64,000 nucleotides of DNA, taken from positions 1-64,000 of the forward strand of contig RXJQ01000011.1 in assembly GCA_003963115.1 (NCBI GenBank), given 5' to 3'. The position numbers and the translations under genes were made by a program. Positions 17,804 to 26,754 of the stretch are shown here, in pieces; positions within the stretch are counted from its first letter, which is position 1; every line of letters starts with the position of its first letter. This DNA is from Burkholderiales bacterium (lineage in GTDB: Bacteria; Pseudomonadota; Gammaproteobacteria; Burkholderiales; Burkholderiaceae_C). Under the pieces are notes generated by a model, which was not told the origin of the DNA, searched no databases, and saw only the letters and a program-made list of their open reading frames with translations.

Positions 17804-17841
17804 ACCCGGGGGCAACTCTTAAGGGTTTTCGACCCCCGGGT
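17804..17841. terminator. Strong inverted repeat after the thiolase gene
   Basis: A perfect 9-bp GC-rich stem, ACCCGGGGG / CCCCCGGGT, with a 20-base loop, starts 11 bases after the thiolase stop on the minus strand. There is no T-run, so it may pause or stop polymerase, or protect the mRNA end, rather than act as a full intrinsic terminator. Confidence 0.45.
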
Positions 17842-17851
17842 ACGAGGGAAA

Positions 17852-19144
17852 TTAACGCTCGAGGATGGCGACCACGCCCTGGCCGCCGGCGGCGCAAATC
17901 GAGATCAGGCCACGGCCGGAACCGCGCTGGGCCAGCATCTTGGCCAGGGTGGCGACGATACGGCCACCGGTAGCGGCGAACGGGTGACCAGCGGCCAGCG
18001 AGGAGCCGTTGATGTTGAGCTTGCTGCGGTCGATCTTGCCCAGGGGCGCTTCCAGGCCCAGCTTTTCCTTGCAGTACTTGGCGTCTTCCCAGGCCTTCAG
18101 GGTGCACAGCACCTGCGCAGCGAAGGCTTCGTGAATTTCATAGAAATCGAAGTCTTGCAGGGTGATGCCGGCGCGGGCCAGCATGCGGGGTACGGCATAG
18201 GCCGGGGCCATGAGAAGGCCTTCCTTCTTGGGGCCGAAGAAGTCCACGGCAGCCACTTCGCTGAAGGTGATGTAGGCCAGCACGGGCAGGTTGTTGGCCT
18301 TGGCCCATTCCTCGCTGCCCAGCAGCACGGCGGAGGCGCCATCGGTCAGGGGCGTGGAGTTGGCCGGTGTCAGCGTGCCTTGGCCTGGGGCGATCTTTTT
18401 GTCGAAGCAGGGCTTGAGCGTGCGCAGCTTCTCGATGGTGATGCCCTCGCGCAGGTTGTTGTCCTTGCTCACGCCCTTGAACGGTGTCATCAGGTCGGCG
18501 AAGAAGCCTTCCTTGTAGGCGCGGGCCAAGTTGGTGTGCGAAGCCACGGCCAGTTGATCCTGCTCTTCGCGGGGAATCGACCATTCACGGGCCATCAATT
18601 CGGCGTGTTCGCCCATGGAGAAGCCTGTGCGGGGCTCGCCGTTCTTGGGGATATTGGGCTTGATCAGCATGCTGGGGCGGATCTTGGAGATCTGCGCCAG
18701 CTTCTGGCCGGTGGTCTTGCCACGGTTGGCTTCCAACAGGATCTTGCGCATCTTCTCGTTGACGCCAATGGGGGCATCAGACGTGGTGTCCACGCCGCCG
18801 CCGATGCCGCACTCGATATGGCCCAGGGCGATCTTGTTGGCCACCAGCATGATGGCTTCCAGGCCGGTGCCGCAAGCCTGTTGCAGGTCGTAGGCAGGCG
18901 TCTCGGGCGACAGGGTCGTCGACAGCACGGATTCGCGCACCAGGTTGAAGTCACGCGAGTGCTTCATCACGGCGCCGGCGGCCACATCGCCCAGGCGCTT
19001 GCCGTGCAGGTTGAAGCGGTCGACCAGGCCTTGCAGCGTGGCGGTCAGCATGTCCTGGTTGGAGACATGGGAGTAGACAGTGTTGGAACGGGCAAAAGGA
19101 ATGCGGTTGCCACCGATGATGGCGACGCGGCGAACGGTGTTCAT
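17852..19144 (-). CDS. Acetyl-CoA C-acyltransferase (long FadI/FadA2-type thiolase)
   Basis: 430 residues. The acylation cysteine is in QQACGTGLEA near residue 90. STPLTDGASAVLL, then HEAFAAQ (His), NINGSSLAAGHPFAATGGR (His) and the second Cys in ICAAGGQGV complete the thiolase set. The length and the insert around residues 110-190 are those of FadI-like thiolases rather than PhaA. It cleaves 3-ketoacyl-CoA in beta-oxidation, or condenses acetyl-CoA in reverse. GAAGGA upstream supports the ATG at 19144. It follows maoC by 75 bases. Confidence 0.9.
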   Translation of the reverse strand: MNTVRRVAIIGGNRIPFARSNTVYSHVSNQDMLTATLQGLVDRFNLHGKRLGDVAAGAVMKHSRDFNLVRESVLSTTLSPETPAYDLQQACGTGLEAIMLVANKIALGHIECGIGGGVDTTSDAPIGVNEKMRKILLEANRGKTTGQKLAQISKIRPSMLIKPNIPKNGEPRTGFSMGEHAELMAREWSIPREEQDQLAVASHTNLARAYKEGFFADLMTPFKGVSKDNNLREGITIEKLRTLKPCFDKKIAPGQGTLTPANSTPLTDGASAVLLGSEEWAKANNLPVLAYITFSEVAAVDFFGPKKEGLLMAPAYAVPRMLARAGITLQDFDFYEIHEAFAAQVLCTLKAWEDAKYCKEKLGLEAPLGKIDRSKLNINGSSLAAGHPFAATGGRIVATLAKMLAQRGSGRGLISICAAGGQGVVAILER

Positions 19145-19219
19145 GAGAGGGTGTCCTTCTCGATTTGGATTCAGGTTGATATGGGGGCAACGACGTGGCA
19201 GGTCAAGGGATACCGAAAG

Positions 19220-20077
19220 TCAGTACGAAACCCGGCCACGCAGATGGGGCTTGTCGCCCTTGGCATTGCGAACTTCGAAAGTGGCGCCGTTCTCGCCGCG
19301 CACCGCCCACAGCGAGGCGCGCGATGGCAGGAACAGCGGCGTCTTGAACTCGACGTGTACCTCGGCGCGGTCGACATCCTCACGAGGCATCAGCGTGGAC
19401 AGAGCCTTGGCCTTGGTCCACATGCCGTGCGCGATCGCCTTGCGAAAGCCCATGAACTTCGCTGTCAGCGAGAACATGTGGATCGGGTTGATGTCACCCG
19501 ACACGCGGCCATAGGCTCGGCCGATGCCGCCAGACGCGAAGAAGTCGGCCTGGTGAGACAGCGTTTCCGCATCGCCCAACTCGCCAACATACTTCGGGCC
19601 CTTAGGGTTGCGGATGCCCATGCGCAGCAAGGTCCAGGTGCTTTCCCAGACCACTTCGCCGGCGCGGATGGCCTTGGCGTGCAGCGTGAAGACCTGGCCC
19701 TTGTCGTGGGTGTACAGCTCGCCGGTGCGCACCTCGTAGCGCAGCTCGTCGCCCACCTGGATGCGCTTGAGCAGCCGTGCGCTGTTGGCCAGGTGCACCA
19801 GGCCCATGCCGGGCCAAGGGAAGTTCTTGTTGCCGAACAACATCAAGGCCAGCGGGAAGGCCTCGATGTGCGGGTACAGCATGGGCACGCCGTGGGCCTT
19901 GGTAAAGCCGCACACGCGGGCATATGCGGCAACCCGTTTGGCATCGACCACCACCTTGGGGCGCACATAGGTGATCGCGGGCAGGGCTTCGACCGCGACC
20001 GGACGCGTCCCCGGCCGAACCGTGCGCAGGTTCAGCGTGATCGGGTTGGGCAGTCGCTTGACTTCGATGATTTTCAT
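19220..20077 (-). CDS. MaoC-like (R)-specific enoyl-CoA hydratase (HtdX-type)
   Basis: 285 residues, double hot-dog length. The C-terminal half has the hydratase 2 motif: GRAYGRVSGDINPIHM with catalytic Asp and His, followed by FRKAIAHGMWTKA. The N-terminal half (VVVDAKRVAAYARVCGF, then PMLYPHIEAFPLALML) is the degenerate hot-dog partner. It hydrates enoyl-CoA to (R)-3-hydroxyacyl-CoA, linking beta-oxidation to PHA or fatty acid synthesis. The start at 20077 is 23 bases after the fabG stop, indicating an operon. Confidence 0.88.
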   Translation of the reverse strand: MKIIEVKRLPNPITLNLRTVRPGTRPVAVEALPAITYVRPKVVVDAKRVAAYARVCGFTKAHGVPMLYPHIEAFPLALMLFGNKNFPWPGMGLVHLANSARLLKRIQVGDELRYEVRTGELYTHDKGQVFTLHAKAIRAGEVVWESTWTLLRMGIRNPKGPKYVGELGDAETLSHQADFFASGGIGRAYGRVSGDINPIHMFSLTAKFMGFRKAIAHGMWTKAKALSTLMPREDVDRAEVHVEFKTPLFLPSRASLWAVRGENGATFEVRNAKGDKPHLRGRVSY

Positions 20078-20100
20078 GGGATCTTGGTCGATGTCCTGGA

Positions 20101-21510
20101 TCAGGCGCCAATCAGGCTCTGGCCACACACGCGGATGACGTTGTTGGTGACACCGGCCGAAGCCGGGCTGGCGTACCAGGCGATGGCTTCGGCCACGTCC
20201 ACCGGCTGACCGCCCTGGCTCATGGAGTTCATGCGGCGGCCGGCTTCGCGGATGGCGAACGGGATCGCGGCCGTCATCTGGGTTTCGATGAAGCCGGGGG
20301 CGACGGCGTTGATGGTGATGCCACGCTCGGCGTAGATCGGTGCGGAGCTGTTGACCATGCCGATCACGCCGGCCTTGGAGACGGCGTAGTTGGTCTGGCC
20401 CATGTTGCCGGCGATACCGGAGATGGAGGACACACAGATGATGCGACCGCCGCTCTTCATGGCGCCCGAGCTGACCAGGGCGTCATTGATGCGCTCCTGC
20501 GTCGACAGGTTCACGTTGACGACCAGCTGCCACAGGTGTTCCTTCATGTTGGCGATGGTCTTGTCGCGGGTGATGCCGGCGTTGTGCACGACCACGTCCC
20601 AGCCGCCCTGGGCCTTGGCCGCGTCGACCAGCTTTTGAGGCGCCTCAGCGGAGCCGATGTCCAGCGCCAGCGCGGTGCCACCCAGCTTCTTGGCGACTTC
20701 GTTGAGGCCTTCCTGGGCCTGGGGCACGTCCAGGCAGATCACATGGGCACCGTCACGCGCCATGACTTCGGCGATGGCCGCACCGATGCCGCGAGAGGCA
20801 CCGGTCACCAGCACCTTCTTGCCTTCCAGCGGCTTGTTCCAGTCCTTGGGTGTCACCAGCTCACCGACAGGCTTGCCCACACGCATCACCTGGGCGGACA
20901 CATACGCGGTCTTGGGCGACAGCAGGAAGCGCAGGGTCGACTCGATGTTGTTCTCAGCGCCTTCGGACACGTAGACCAGGTTGGCCACGATGCCCTTCTT
21001 CAACTCCTTCCCCAGCGAGCGGCTCAGGCCTTCGAGCGAGCGCTGAATGGTGGCCTTGCGGGGCGACTTGCATTCCTCAGGCGGACGGCCAATCACCAGC
21101 ACGCGGCCGCAAGGCAGCACGGAGCGGGCGGCATCGTGGAAGAACCAGTAGAGCGCGTCAGACTGGGTGCTGTCTTCCAGACCCGTGGCGTCGAACACCA
21201 GGCACTTGACCTTCTCGCCAGGCTGGCCATTGCCGCCCCAGCGTCCCGTGGTCAGGCCGGCCTTGTTGGCCACCGACACCCATTGGGGCAGCTTCTCGTG
21301 AGCCAGGCTTTGCACGCCCATGCTCTTGAACGAGGCCGCGAGGCTCTCCAGCATTTGGGGCTCGCCGCCGCCACCGATCAGCACCGTACCCTGAACGACA
21401 GGTTGACCAGCCTTATAGCGCTCGAGCTGCAGCGGCTTGGGCAGGCCCAGGGCGTTGATGAGCTTGGCGCCCATGGCCGAGTTGGCGAAATCAAGGTAAC
21501 CGTCTTTCAT
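20101..21510 (-). CDS. 3-oxoacyl-(ACP/CoA) reductase, two-domain FabG4 type
   Basis: 469 residues, twice the size of ordinary FabG. The C-terminal half is a classical short-chain dehydrogenase: TGASRGIG cofactor loop near residue 220, then NAGITRD, the catalytic Ser in VSSISG and Y-A-V-S-K. The N-terminal ~200 residues are a second Rossmann-like domain (VLVIGRPPEEC; CLVFDATGL) that lacks the motif, as in the high-molecular-weight mycobacterial FabG4. It reduces 3-ketoacyl-CoA or ACP. The ATG at 21510 has GAAGAG upstream; 49 further upstream codons of open frame lack homology. Confidence 0.88.
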   Translation of the reverse strand: MKDGYLDFANSAMGAKLINALGLPKPLQLERYKAGQPVVQGTVLIGGGGEPQMLESLAASFKSMGVQSLAHEKLPQWVSVANKAGLTTGRWGGNGQPGEKVKCLVFDATGLEDSTQSDALYWFFHDAARSVLPCGRVLVIGRPPEECKSPRKATIQRSLEGLSRSLGKELKKGIVANLVYVSEGAENNIESTLRFLLSPKTAYVSAQVMRVGKPVGELVTPKDWNKPLEGKKVLVTGASRGIGAAIAEVMARDGAHVICLDVPQAQEGLNEVAKKLGGTALALDIGSAEAPQKLVDAAKAQGGWDVVVHNAGITRDKTIANMKEHLWQLVVNVNLSTQERINDALVSSGAMKSGGRIICVSSISGIAGNMGQTNYAVSKAGVIGMVNSSAPIYAERGITINAVAPGFIETQMTAAIPFAIREAGRRMNSMSQGGQPVDVAEAIAWYASPASAGVTNNVIRVCGQSLIGA

Positions 21511-21633
21511 TTTGTGCACTCTTCGGTGTTGAAGCCCGCGGACGTGAACAGTCCCGTCAAGGCTGGTTGGTGGAGCGGCCTGCGCGAACGGCAAGCCAGC
21601 GGGCTGAACCTGCTCATGGTCTGAGAAGGCTCT

Positions 21634-21658
21634 CTTGTCATACCGGGGGACTGACAAG
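21634..21658. repeat. Inverted repeat between tetR and fabG
   Basis: Perfect 7-bp arms CTTGTCA / TGACAAG with an 11-base spacer lie in the 183-base gap between the tetR stop and the fabG start. With no T-run it is not a standard terminator; it may be an operator. Apart from this and a short low-information stretch I see nothing in the gap. Confidence 0.35.
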
Positions 21659-21693
21659 GGATCGGATGCATGGTCGAAAACAAGGCCAAGGAA

Positions 21694-22458
21694 TCAGGAA
21701 TGCGCCGAGGACACGGCTGCCGCATCGAAGGCGGCGCCCTGACCGATCATGGCCACGCCAGGCAGGTTGGCCATGGCGCCGAATTGCAAGGCGTCGGACG
21801 GCCCTGGCAGCGGTGCCTTGAGCGCCGCCACCATCAGCGAAGCCAGGCGCGAGAGGATCACCGCTTCGTGGTCGCCCTGCTGCTGCGTGAATTCGCGGAT
21901 CAGGCGTTGCGTGTTGCCGCCGGCCAGGATGCCCGAGAGCGCGCCCATGGCGAAGTTCAGGCGAAAGCCCAGATCCTCGCGGCTCAGCTCGGGCAAGGCG
22001 CGCTGGAAGGCAAAGAAGAAGCGGCCCAGCGTCTGGATGTAGTGCGTGTTGATGAAGTCGCGCACAACCGGCGAGGGGTCGGTGTATGCACGCCCCAGGA
22101 AGTGCAGGTAGCGGTCCGCCATGGGTGCATCGCTGCGGAAAATGCGCACGGCCGGCAGGAAGAGCGCGACCAGGATGTGCTCGCAGGTCAGCTTGTCACC
22201 CAGGTTGGACTCGAAGGCGTCCAGCATGGCCACGCGTTGCTCGTTGAGAGGATCCAGACGGCGCGACAACACGGCCTGGATCAGGGCGTCCTTGCTGCCG
22301 AAGTGGTAGTTCACCGCAGCCAGGTTGACGTTGGCCGCACTGGTGATCTGGCGCATGGACATGGACTCGAACCCGCCCGAGACGAACAGGGTCTCAGCCG
22401 CGTCCAGGATGCGTGTCTTGGTATCGGCGGGCGACAGACGAGTCGAAGCCTGAGGCAT
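21694..22458 (-). CDS. TetR/AcrR family transcriptional regulator of the fatty-acid cluster
   Basis: 254 residues. The N-terminal DNA-binding domain is clear: TKTRILDAAETLFVSGGFESMSMRQI, then the recognition helix NVNLAAVNYHFGSKDALI. The C-terminal ligand domain is TetR_C-like with many hydrophobics. It heads the co-directional genes for fabG4, maoC, thiolase and fadD, so an acyl-CoA-responsive repressor of this cluster is likely. A near-perfect palindrome lies 30 bases upstream of its start. The ATG at 22458 directly precedes the helix-turn-helix; an in-frame start 14 codons upstream would sit in the palindrome and is rejected. Confidence 0.85.
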   Translation of the reverse strand: MPQASTRLSPADTKTRILDAAETLFVSGGFESMSMRQITSAANVNLAAVNYHFGSKDALIQAVLSRRLDPLNEQRVAMLDAFESNLGDKLTCEHILVALFLPAVRIFRSDAPMADRYLHFLGRAYTDPSPVVRDFINTHYIQTLGRFFFAFQRALPELSREDLGFRLNFAMGALSGILAGGNTQRLIREFTQQQGDHEAVILSRLASLMVAALKAPLPGPSDALQFGAMANLPGVAMIGQGAAFDAAAVSSAHS

Positions 22459-22487
22459 GGTCAACGGGTCTCCAGGGTACTGACTGT

Positions 22488-22508
22488 ACGAACGTTTCAA
22501 ACGTCCGT
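22488..22508. promoter_or_regulatory. Palindromic operator candidate upstream of tetR
   Basis: A 21-base inverted repeat about a central C: the left arm is ACGAACGTTT and the right arm AAACGTCCGT, which pair at 9 of 10 positions; the inner 13 bases are perfect. It lies 30-50 bases upstream of the tetR start, as expected for autoregulation. I see no second copy before fabG, maoC, thiolase or fadD, which would then depend on readthrough from the tetR promoter. Confidence 0.7.
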
Positions 22509-22650
22509 TTTATCGTTGGGTGCGTATGGTATGCCAGGTCAACGCCTTTGACACACCCTTGACGCAGGAAAACCGTCGATTCCCCCAATTTCCGGGGGCA
22601 CAAGACCACGTTAGTCGTGATTTATTCCCAAAAACCCGTCAGCCAGCCAG

Positions 22651-24159
22651 TCAGCCTGCAGCGCAGGGCCGCTTCGGCAGACGGATCCCCCAGACGACGG
22701 GCTGCACGCCTTTGACCTGAGGAGGCGGGATCAGGACCATGTCCGGGCTGTGCACCACGTCGGGCGGCAAACGCTCGGCCAGATAGCGCATAACCACGCT
22801 GCCCTTGGCCGCCATGTCAGCTTCGTCGATCCAGGGGCTGTTGGCCTTGTCACCGCCTTGCAGGACCTGGGGGAAGCCTGGCGCGTAGGCAGCCATCTGC
22901 CCACCTTCGAAGAACGGGGCATCGACATAACGCAAGACGCAACCCGGCGCAAGACGGCGCCAATCGGCCAACACCCGGTCAGCCAGTTCACGCGATGGGT
23001 AGCCCTGCACGGCGCCAGGCGCATGCAACCGGGCCCCGGCTGGCGACGCTGCCACCATCAGCGAAATGAGCTGCACCACCACTGCCACCAGCAAGAGCCT
23101 GCGTGCGGGCGAGCGGGCAAAGATGTGCCCGAACCAGGCCACCAGCACCATGGCCATGAACTGGAAGGTCTGCACGCCCCACTGCGCATGCAGCTTGGCT
23201 CCGCCCACCAGCCCCATGGCCAGGACGAACAGCAGCGGCACAAACAGCAGCCCCTGCGTCCACCCCTTGAGTTCGACGCTGGCCGTGGCCTCGCGCCGGC
23301 CATACCAGCTCACCACCCAGATCAGCAGCACCACCAGCGCCGGTGCCAGCATGCGCAACTCCGAGACCACGAACTGCCCCAGCCGCACCGACTCGCCTTC
23401 GCCCTCCCCGCTGCCCAGCTGGTGAGTGGCATAGGCCAGTGCATTGGTGTGCCCGGTGGCCATCCACAACAAGGGCACGGCGCAAACCAGCACCGTCAAC
23501 ACCAGCGCCATGGCCAGCCCCTTGCGTGCAGCCGGTGATGCCAAGGCACCGCTGCGCCACAAGGCCCACAGCACGCCCAGCAAGGGCACCAGCGCCTGGA
23601 GCTTGGTCGACATGGCCAGGCCTGCCGCCACACCTGTCATCGCCCAGCTCCATTGATCCTGTCGTTTCGCGGCACGCGCTGCGAAGTACACGGTCATCGC
23701 CACGGTCATCACCAGCACCGTGTTGTGGTTGTAGATCCAGGCTCGCCAGCCAAAGGGTTGCTGCAAGCCCCACAGGCAGGCCACGCACAGGGCCATGGTC
23801 GGCGTCATGAGCTCCCGGGCGGCCAGGTAGGTGAAGACCCCGGTCAGGCCGATGCACAGGGCTGAGAGCGCGTACAAGGTCGCAGGCTTGGCGGGCAGAA
23901 AGGTCTGCGCCAACAGGAACAGCCAGGTCGGCAGCGGCGGGTGCTTGGGATAGCCCAGTTGCCATGCGTGTGCCCACACGAACTGCTCGGCCATGTCGTG
24001 GTGCAAGGCCGTGTGCTGATGCGCCGCCAGCGCCACCCAGATGGCCACCAGCACCAGCATGCCCAGCGATATCAACCAGGGACGATCCAGCCAGGCCTCG
24101 TGACCGGGCTTGTCGCCGGGCGTGCCGTTGCTTGAATGAAGAGAGGGCGCTTTTGACAT
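22651..24159 (-). CDS. GT39/PMT-like membrane glycosyltransferase
   Basis: 502 residues with about 10-12 membrane helices. The first periplasmic loop holds HHDMAEQFVWAHAWQLGYPKHPPLPTWL: the Asp-Met-Ala-Glu and the Y-x-K-H-P-P-L-P pattern are those of GT39/ArnT-type lipid-linked glycosyltransferases. The C-terminal ~110 residues are soluble and periplasmic. It would transfer a sugar from polyprenyl phosphate to lipid A, protein or glycan; the acceptor is unknown. It stands alone, divergent from the alcohol dehydrogenase gene 68 bases away. Confidence 0.8.
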   Translation of the reverse strand: MSKAPSLHSSNGTPGDKPGHEAWLDRPWLISLGMLVLVAIWVALAAHQHTALHHDMAEQFVWAHAWQLGYPKHPPLPTWLFLLAQTFLPAKPATLYALSALCIGLTGVFTYLAARELMTPTMALCVACLWGLQQPFGWRAWIYNHNTVLVMTVAMTVYFAARAAKRQDQWSWAMTGVAAGLAMSTKLQALVPLLGVLWALWRSGALASPAARKGLAMALVLTVLVCAVPLLWMATGHTNALAYATHQLGSGEGEGESVRLGQFVVSELRMLAPALVVLLIWVVSWYGRREATASVELKGWTQGLLFVPLLFVLAMGLVGGAKLHAQWGVQTFQFMAMVLVAWFGHIFARSPARRLLLVAVVVQLISLMVAASPAGARLHAPGAVQGYPSRELADRVLADWRRLAPGCVLRYVDAPFFEGGQMAAYAPGFPQVLQGGDKANSPWIDEADMAAKGSVVMRYLAERLPPDVVHSPDMVLIPPPQVKGVQPVVWGIRLPKRPCAAG

Positions 24160-24227
24160 GGCGGGAAGTCTAAACGCGCTAAAGTTGCACCCACCCGAGT
24201 TAAACGTAAAGCGAGCGAGACACGCAC

Positions 24228-25364
24228 ATGGCCACCATCCTCTATCTCACCCAGATCCAGTTCGAGTTCGGCGCGATCAAGTTGCTGGCCAGCGAGTGTG
24301 AACGTGTCGGTATCCGCCGCCCTCTGGTCGTGACCGATGCAGGTGTGCGTGCGGCGGGCGTGCTGCAAAAGGCGCTGGATGCCCTGGCCGGCCTGCCTGT
24401 GACCGTGTTCGACCAGACGCCGCCCAACCCGACCGAGGCGTCCGTGCGCGCGGCACATGAGGTCTGGCAAGCCCATCAGTGCGATGGCCTGATCGCGGTG
24501 GGCGGCGGCTCCAGCATCGACCTGGCCAAGGGTTTGGCCATCGTGGCCACGCACCCTGGCCCGCTCACGACCTACGCCACCATCGAGGGCGGCTCGCCCA
24601 AGATCACGCCGCAGGCCGCGCCCCTCATTGCGGTTCCGACCACGGCTGGCACGGGCAGCGAGGTGGCACGCGGCGCCATCGTGATCGTGGACGATGGTCG
24701 CAAGCTAGGCTTCCACTCCTGGAACCTCATGCCCAAGGCCGCGATCTGCGATCCGGAATTGACGCTGGGGCTTCCCCCTTCGCTCACGGCCGCCACCGGC
24801 ATGGATGCCATCGCCCACTGCATGGAAACCTTCATGGCGCCGGCTTTCAACCCGCCGGCAGATGGCATCGCGCTCGATGGCCTGGAGCGCGCCTGGGCCC
24901 ACATCGAGCGCGCCACCAAGGACGGCAGCGACCGCGAAGCCCGCCTCAACATGATGAGCGCCTCCATGCAGGGTGCCATGGCCTTCCAGAAGGGCCTGGG
25001 CGCCGTGCACAGCCTCAGCCACAGCCTGGGCGGCGTGAACCCGAAGTTGCACCACGGCACGCTCAACGCCATGTTCCTGCCCGAGGTGATCAAGTTCAAC
25101 GCGGCGGCCGAATCCATCCAGAAGGAGCGCCGCCTGGAGCGAATGGCCCATGTCATGGGCTTGCGACTGGCCGCAGATATCCCCGAGGCCATCCGCGACA
25201 TGAACGCCCGTCTGGGCCTGCCCACTGGCCTGGCTGCGCTGGGCGTGCAAAAGGACTGGTTCGACAAGATCGTGACCGGCGCTCTGGCCGATCATTGCCA
25301 CAAGACCAATCCGCGCATTGCGACGGCCGAGGACTACCTGGATTTGCTGTCGGCCTCGATGTGA
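24228..25364 (+). CDS. Iron-containing alcohol dehydrogenase
   Basis: 378 residues, group III ADH. The NAD-binding loop GGGSSIDLAKG lies near residue 90; TTAGTGSEVA follows near 140. The metal site uses Asp in DPELTLGLPPS, His in DAIAHCMET, His in HSLSHSLGG, and HGTLNA. The family oxidises or reduces a wide range of alcohols and aldehydes in the cytosol; substrate here is unknown. The ATG has GAGCGAGA upstream. It ends six bases from the convergent CNNM/CorC-type gene. Confidence 0.9.
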   Translation: MATILYLTQIQFEFGAIKLLASECERVGIRRPLVVTDAGVRAAGVLQKALDALAGLPVTVFDQTPPNPTEASVRAAHEVWQAHQCDGLIAVGGGSSIDLAKGLAIVATHPGPLTTYATIEGGSPKITPQAAPLIAVPTTAGTGSEVARGAIVIVDDGRKLGFHSWNLMPKAAICDPELTLGLPPSLTAATGMDAIAHCMETFMAPAFNPPADGIALDGLERAWAHIERATKDGSDREARLNMMSASMQGAMAFQKGLGAVHSLSHSLGGVNPKLHHGTLNAMFLPEVIKFNAAAESIQKERRLERMAHVMGLRLAADIPEAIRDMNARLGLPTGLAALGVQKDWFDKIVTGALADHCHKTNPRIATAEDYLDLLSASM

Positions 25365-25370
25365 AGCTCG

Positions 25371-26708
25371 TCAAGTGGCGGGTGAGGTGTCCGCTGCGTC
25401 GGTCTTGGACGCCTCCTCGGGCGTCAGACGCGTCACCATCACCTGGTCGATCTTGAAGCTGTCCACATCCATCACCTCGAAGCGCAGGCCGCCCCAGGTG
25501 ACCGTGTCTGTGCGCTTGGGGATGCGGCGCAGCATCACCATCAGGAAGCCGGCCAGGGTCTCGTAGTCGCTCTGAAACGGCAGGCTGTCCAGGCTCAGGG
25601 CCCGCAACACGTCTTCGATGGGCGTGACGCCGTCGATCAGCCAGGAGTTGGCATCGCGCTGCACGATCTGTTCTTCGTCCAGCGGCGCCACCAGGCTGCC
25701 CATCACTGTGCTCATCACGTCGTTGATGGTGATGATGCCCACAACCAGGCTGTACTCGTTGACGATGACGGCGAAGTCCTCGTAGGCCTGCCTGAACTGC
25801 GTCAGCATCTCCGACAGCGTCAGGCGGTCAGGCACGATCAGCACCTTCTTGATCAGGCCGTCGGCGCGCAGCGTGATGGCCTGGTTGTTGAGCACGCGGC
25901 TGAGCAGGTCCTTGGAATCGAGGTAGCCCAGCACATGGTCGATGTCGCCATCGCACACCAGGTAGGTCGAGTGCGGGTACTGCTCGATGCGCACGCGGAT
26001 CAGGCTCTCGCTGTCGTCCTGCAGGAAGTGGATGATGCTGTCGCGCGCCGTCATGGCGCTGGTCACCAGGCGGGTGTCCAGCTCGATCACGTTTTCGATG
26101 ACGCGGTGCTCGGCGCCGGCCAGCACGCCTGCGTCGGCGCCGGCCTGGGCCATGGCCAGGATGTCGTCCGGCGTGATGGCTTCGTCACGCCGATCGGGCA
26201 GGCCGAGAATCTTGAACATGGCGTCGGTGAGTCGCGTGAAGAGCCACACGATGGGCCGGAACAAGCGCAACACGCTGTGCATGGGGCCCACGACTTTCAC
26301 GGCCACCTGCTCGGGCGCCGTCATGCCCAGGCGCTTAGGAAAGAGGTCGGCAAGCAGGATGAACAGGCTGGTCACCAGCACGAAGGACAGCACCGAGCTC
26401 AGCGTCTCGGCGTGCGCCGGCGGGACTGGCAACCGCTGCAGCAGGGGCAGGAGCAAGGGGGCGAAAGCCCCCTCACCGACCACGCCACCCAGGATGGCCA
26501 CGGTGTTCATGCCGATCTGGATGGCGGTGAAGAAATCCCCCGGGGCCTCCTGCACGTCCAGCACACGCTGCGCACGCACGTCGCCCAACTCGGCCATCTG
26601 CCGCAGACGCAGGCGACGTGCCGCCGCCACCGCGAGTTCGGAGATGGAGAAGAAGGCGCTGGCCGCGATCAAGGCGGCGATCAGCAGAAGGCTGGTGATG
26701 GGATCCAT
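25371..26708 (-). CDS. CNNM/HlyC-CorC family membrane protein (DUF21-CBS-CorC)
   Basis: 445 residues in three parts. The DUF21 membrane domain (residues 1-170) has 3-4 helices and begins LLLIAALIAASAFFSISELAVAAARR. A CBS pair covers roughly 200-335 (DSIIHFLQDDSESLIRVR; VLGYLDSKDLL; VGIITINDVMSTVMG). The C-terminal CorC_HlyC (transporter-associated) domain contains WLIDGVTPIEDV, LAGFLMVMLRRIP and FEVMDVDSFKIDQVMV. Relatives affect Mg/Co efflux or sodium-magnesium exchange; haemolysin naming is historical. Confidence 0.9.
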   Translation of the reverse strand: MDPITSLLLIAALIAASAFFSISELAVAAARRLRLRQMAELGDVRAQRVLDVQEAPGDFFTAIQIGMNTVAILGGVVGEGAFAPLLLPLLQRLPVPPAHAETLSSVLSFVLVTSLFILLADLFPKRLGMTAPEQVAVKVVGPMHSVLRLFRPIVWLFTRLTDAMFKILGLPDRRDEAITPDDILAMAQAGADAGVLAGAEHRVIENVIELDTRLVTSAMTARDSIIHFLQDDSESLIRVRIEQYPHSTYLVCDGDIDHVLGYLDSKDLLSRVLNNQAITLRADGLIKKVLIVPDRLTLSEMLTQFRQAYEDFAVIVNEYSLVVGIITINDVMSTVMGSLVAPLDEEQIVQRDANSWLIDGVTPIEDVLRALSLDSLPFQSDYETLAGFLMVMLRRIPKRTDTVTWGGLRFEVMDVDSFKIDQVMVTRLTPEEASKTDAADTSPAT

Positions 26709-26754
26709 GCAGGCAAGTGTAGCGAAGCGCCTGGCTGGCGCTCACCCGAGAAGC

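Noticed and set aside
17984-20209. 741-codon plus-strand frame over thiolase and maoC
   Set aside because: It is antisense to two well-identified enzymes and has no recognisable motif.
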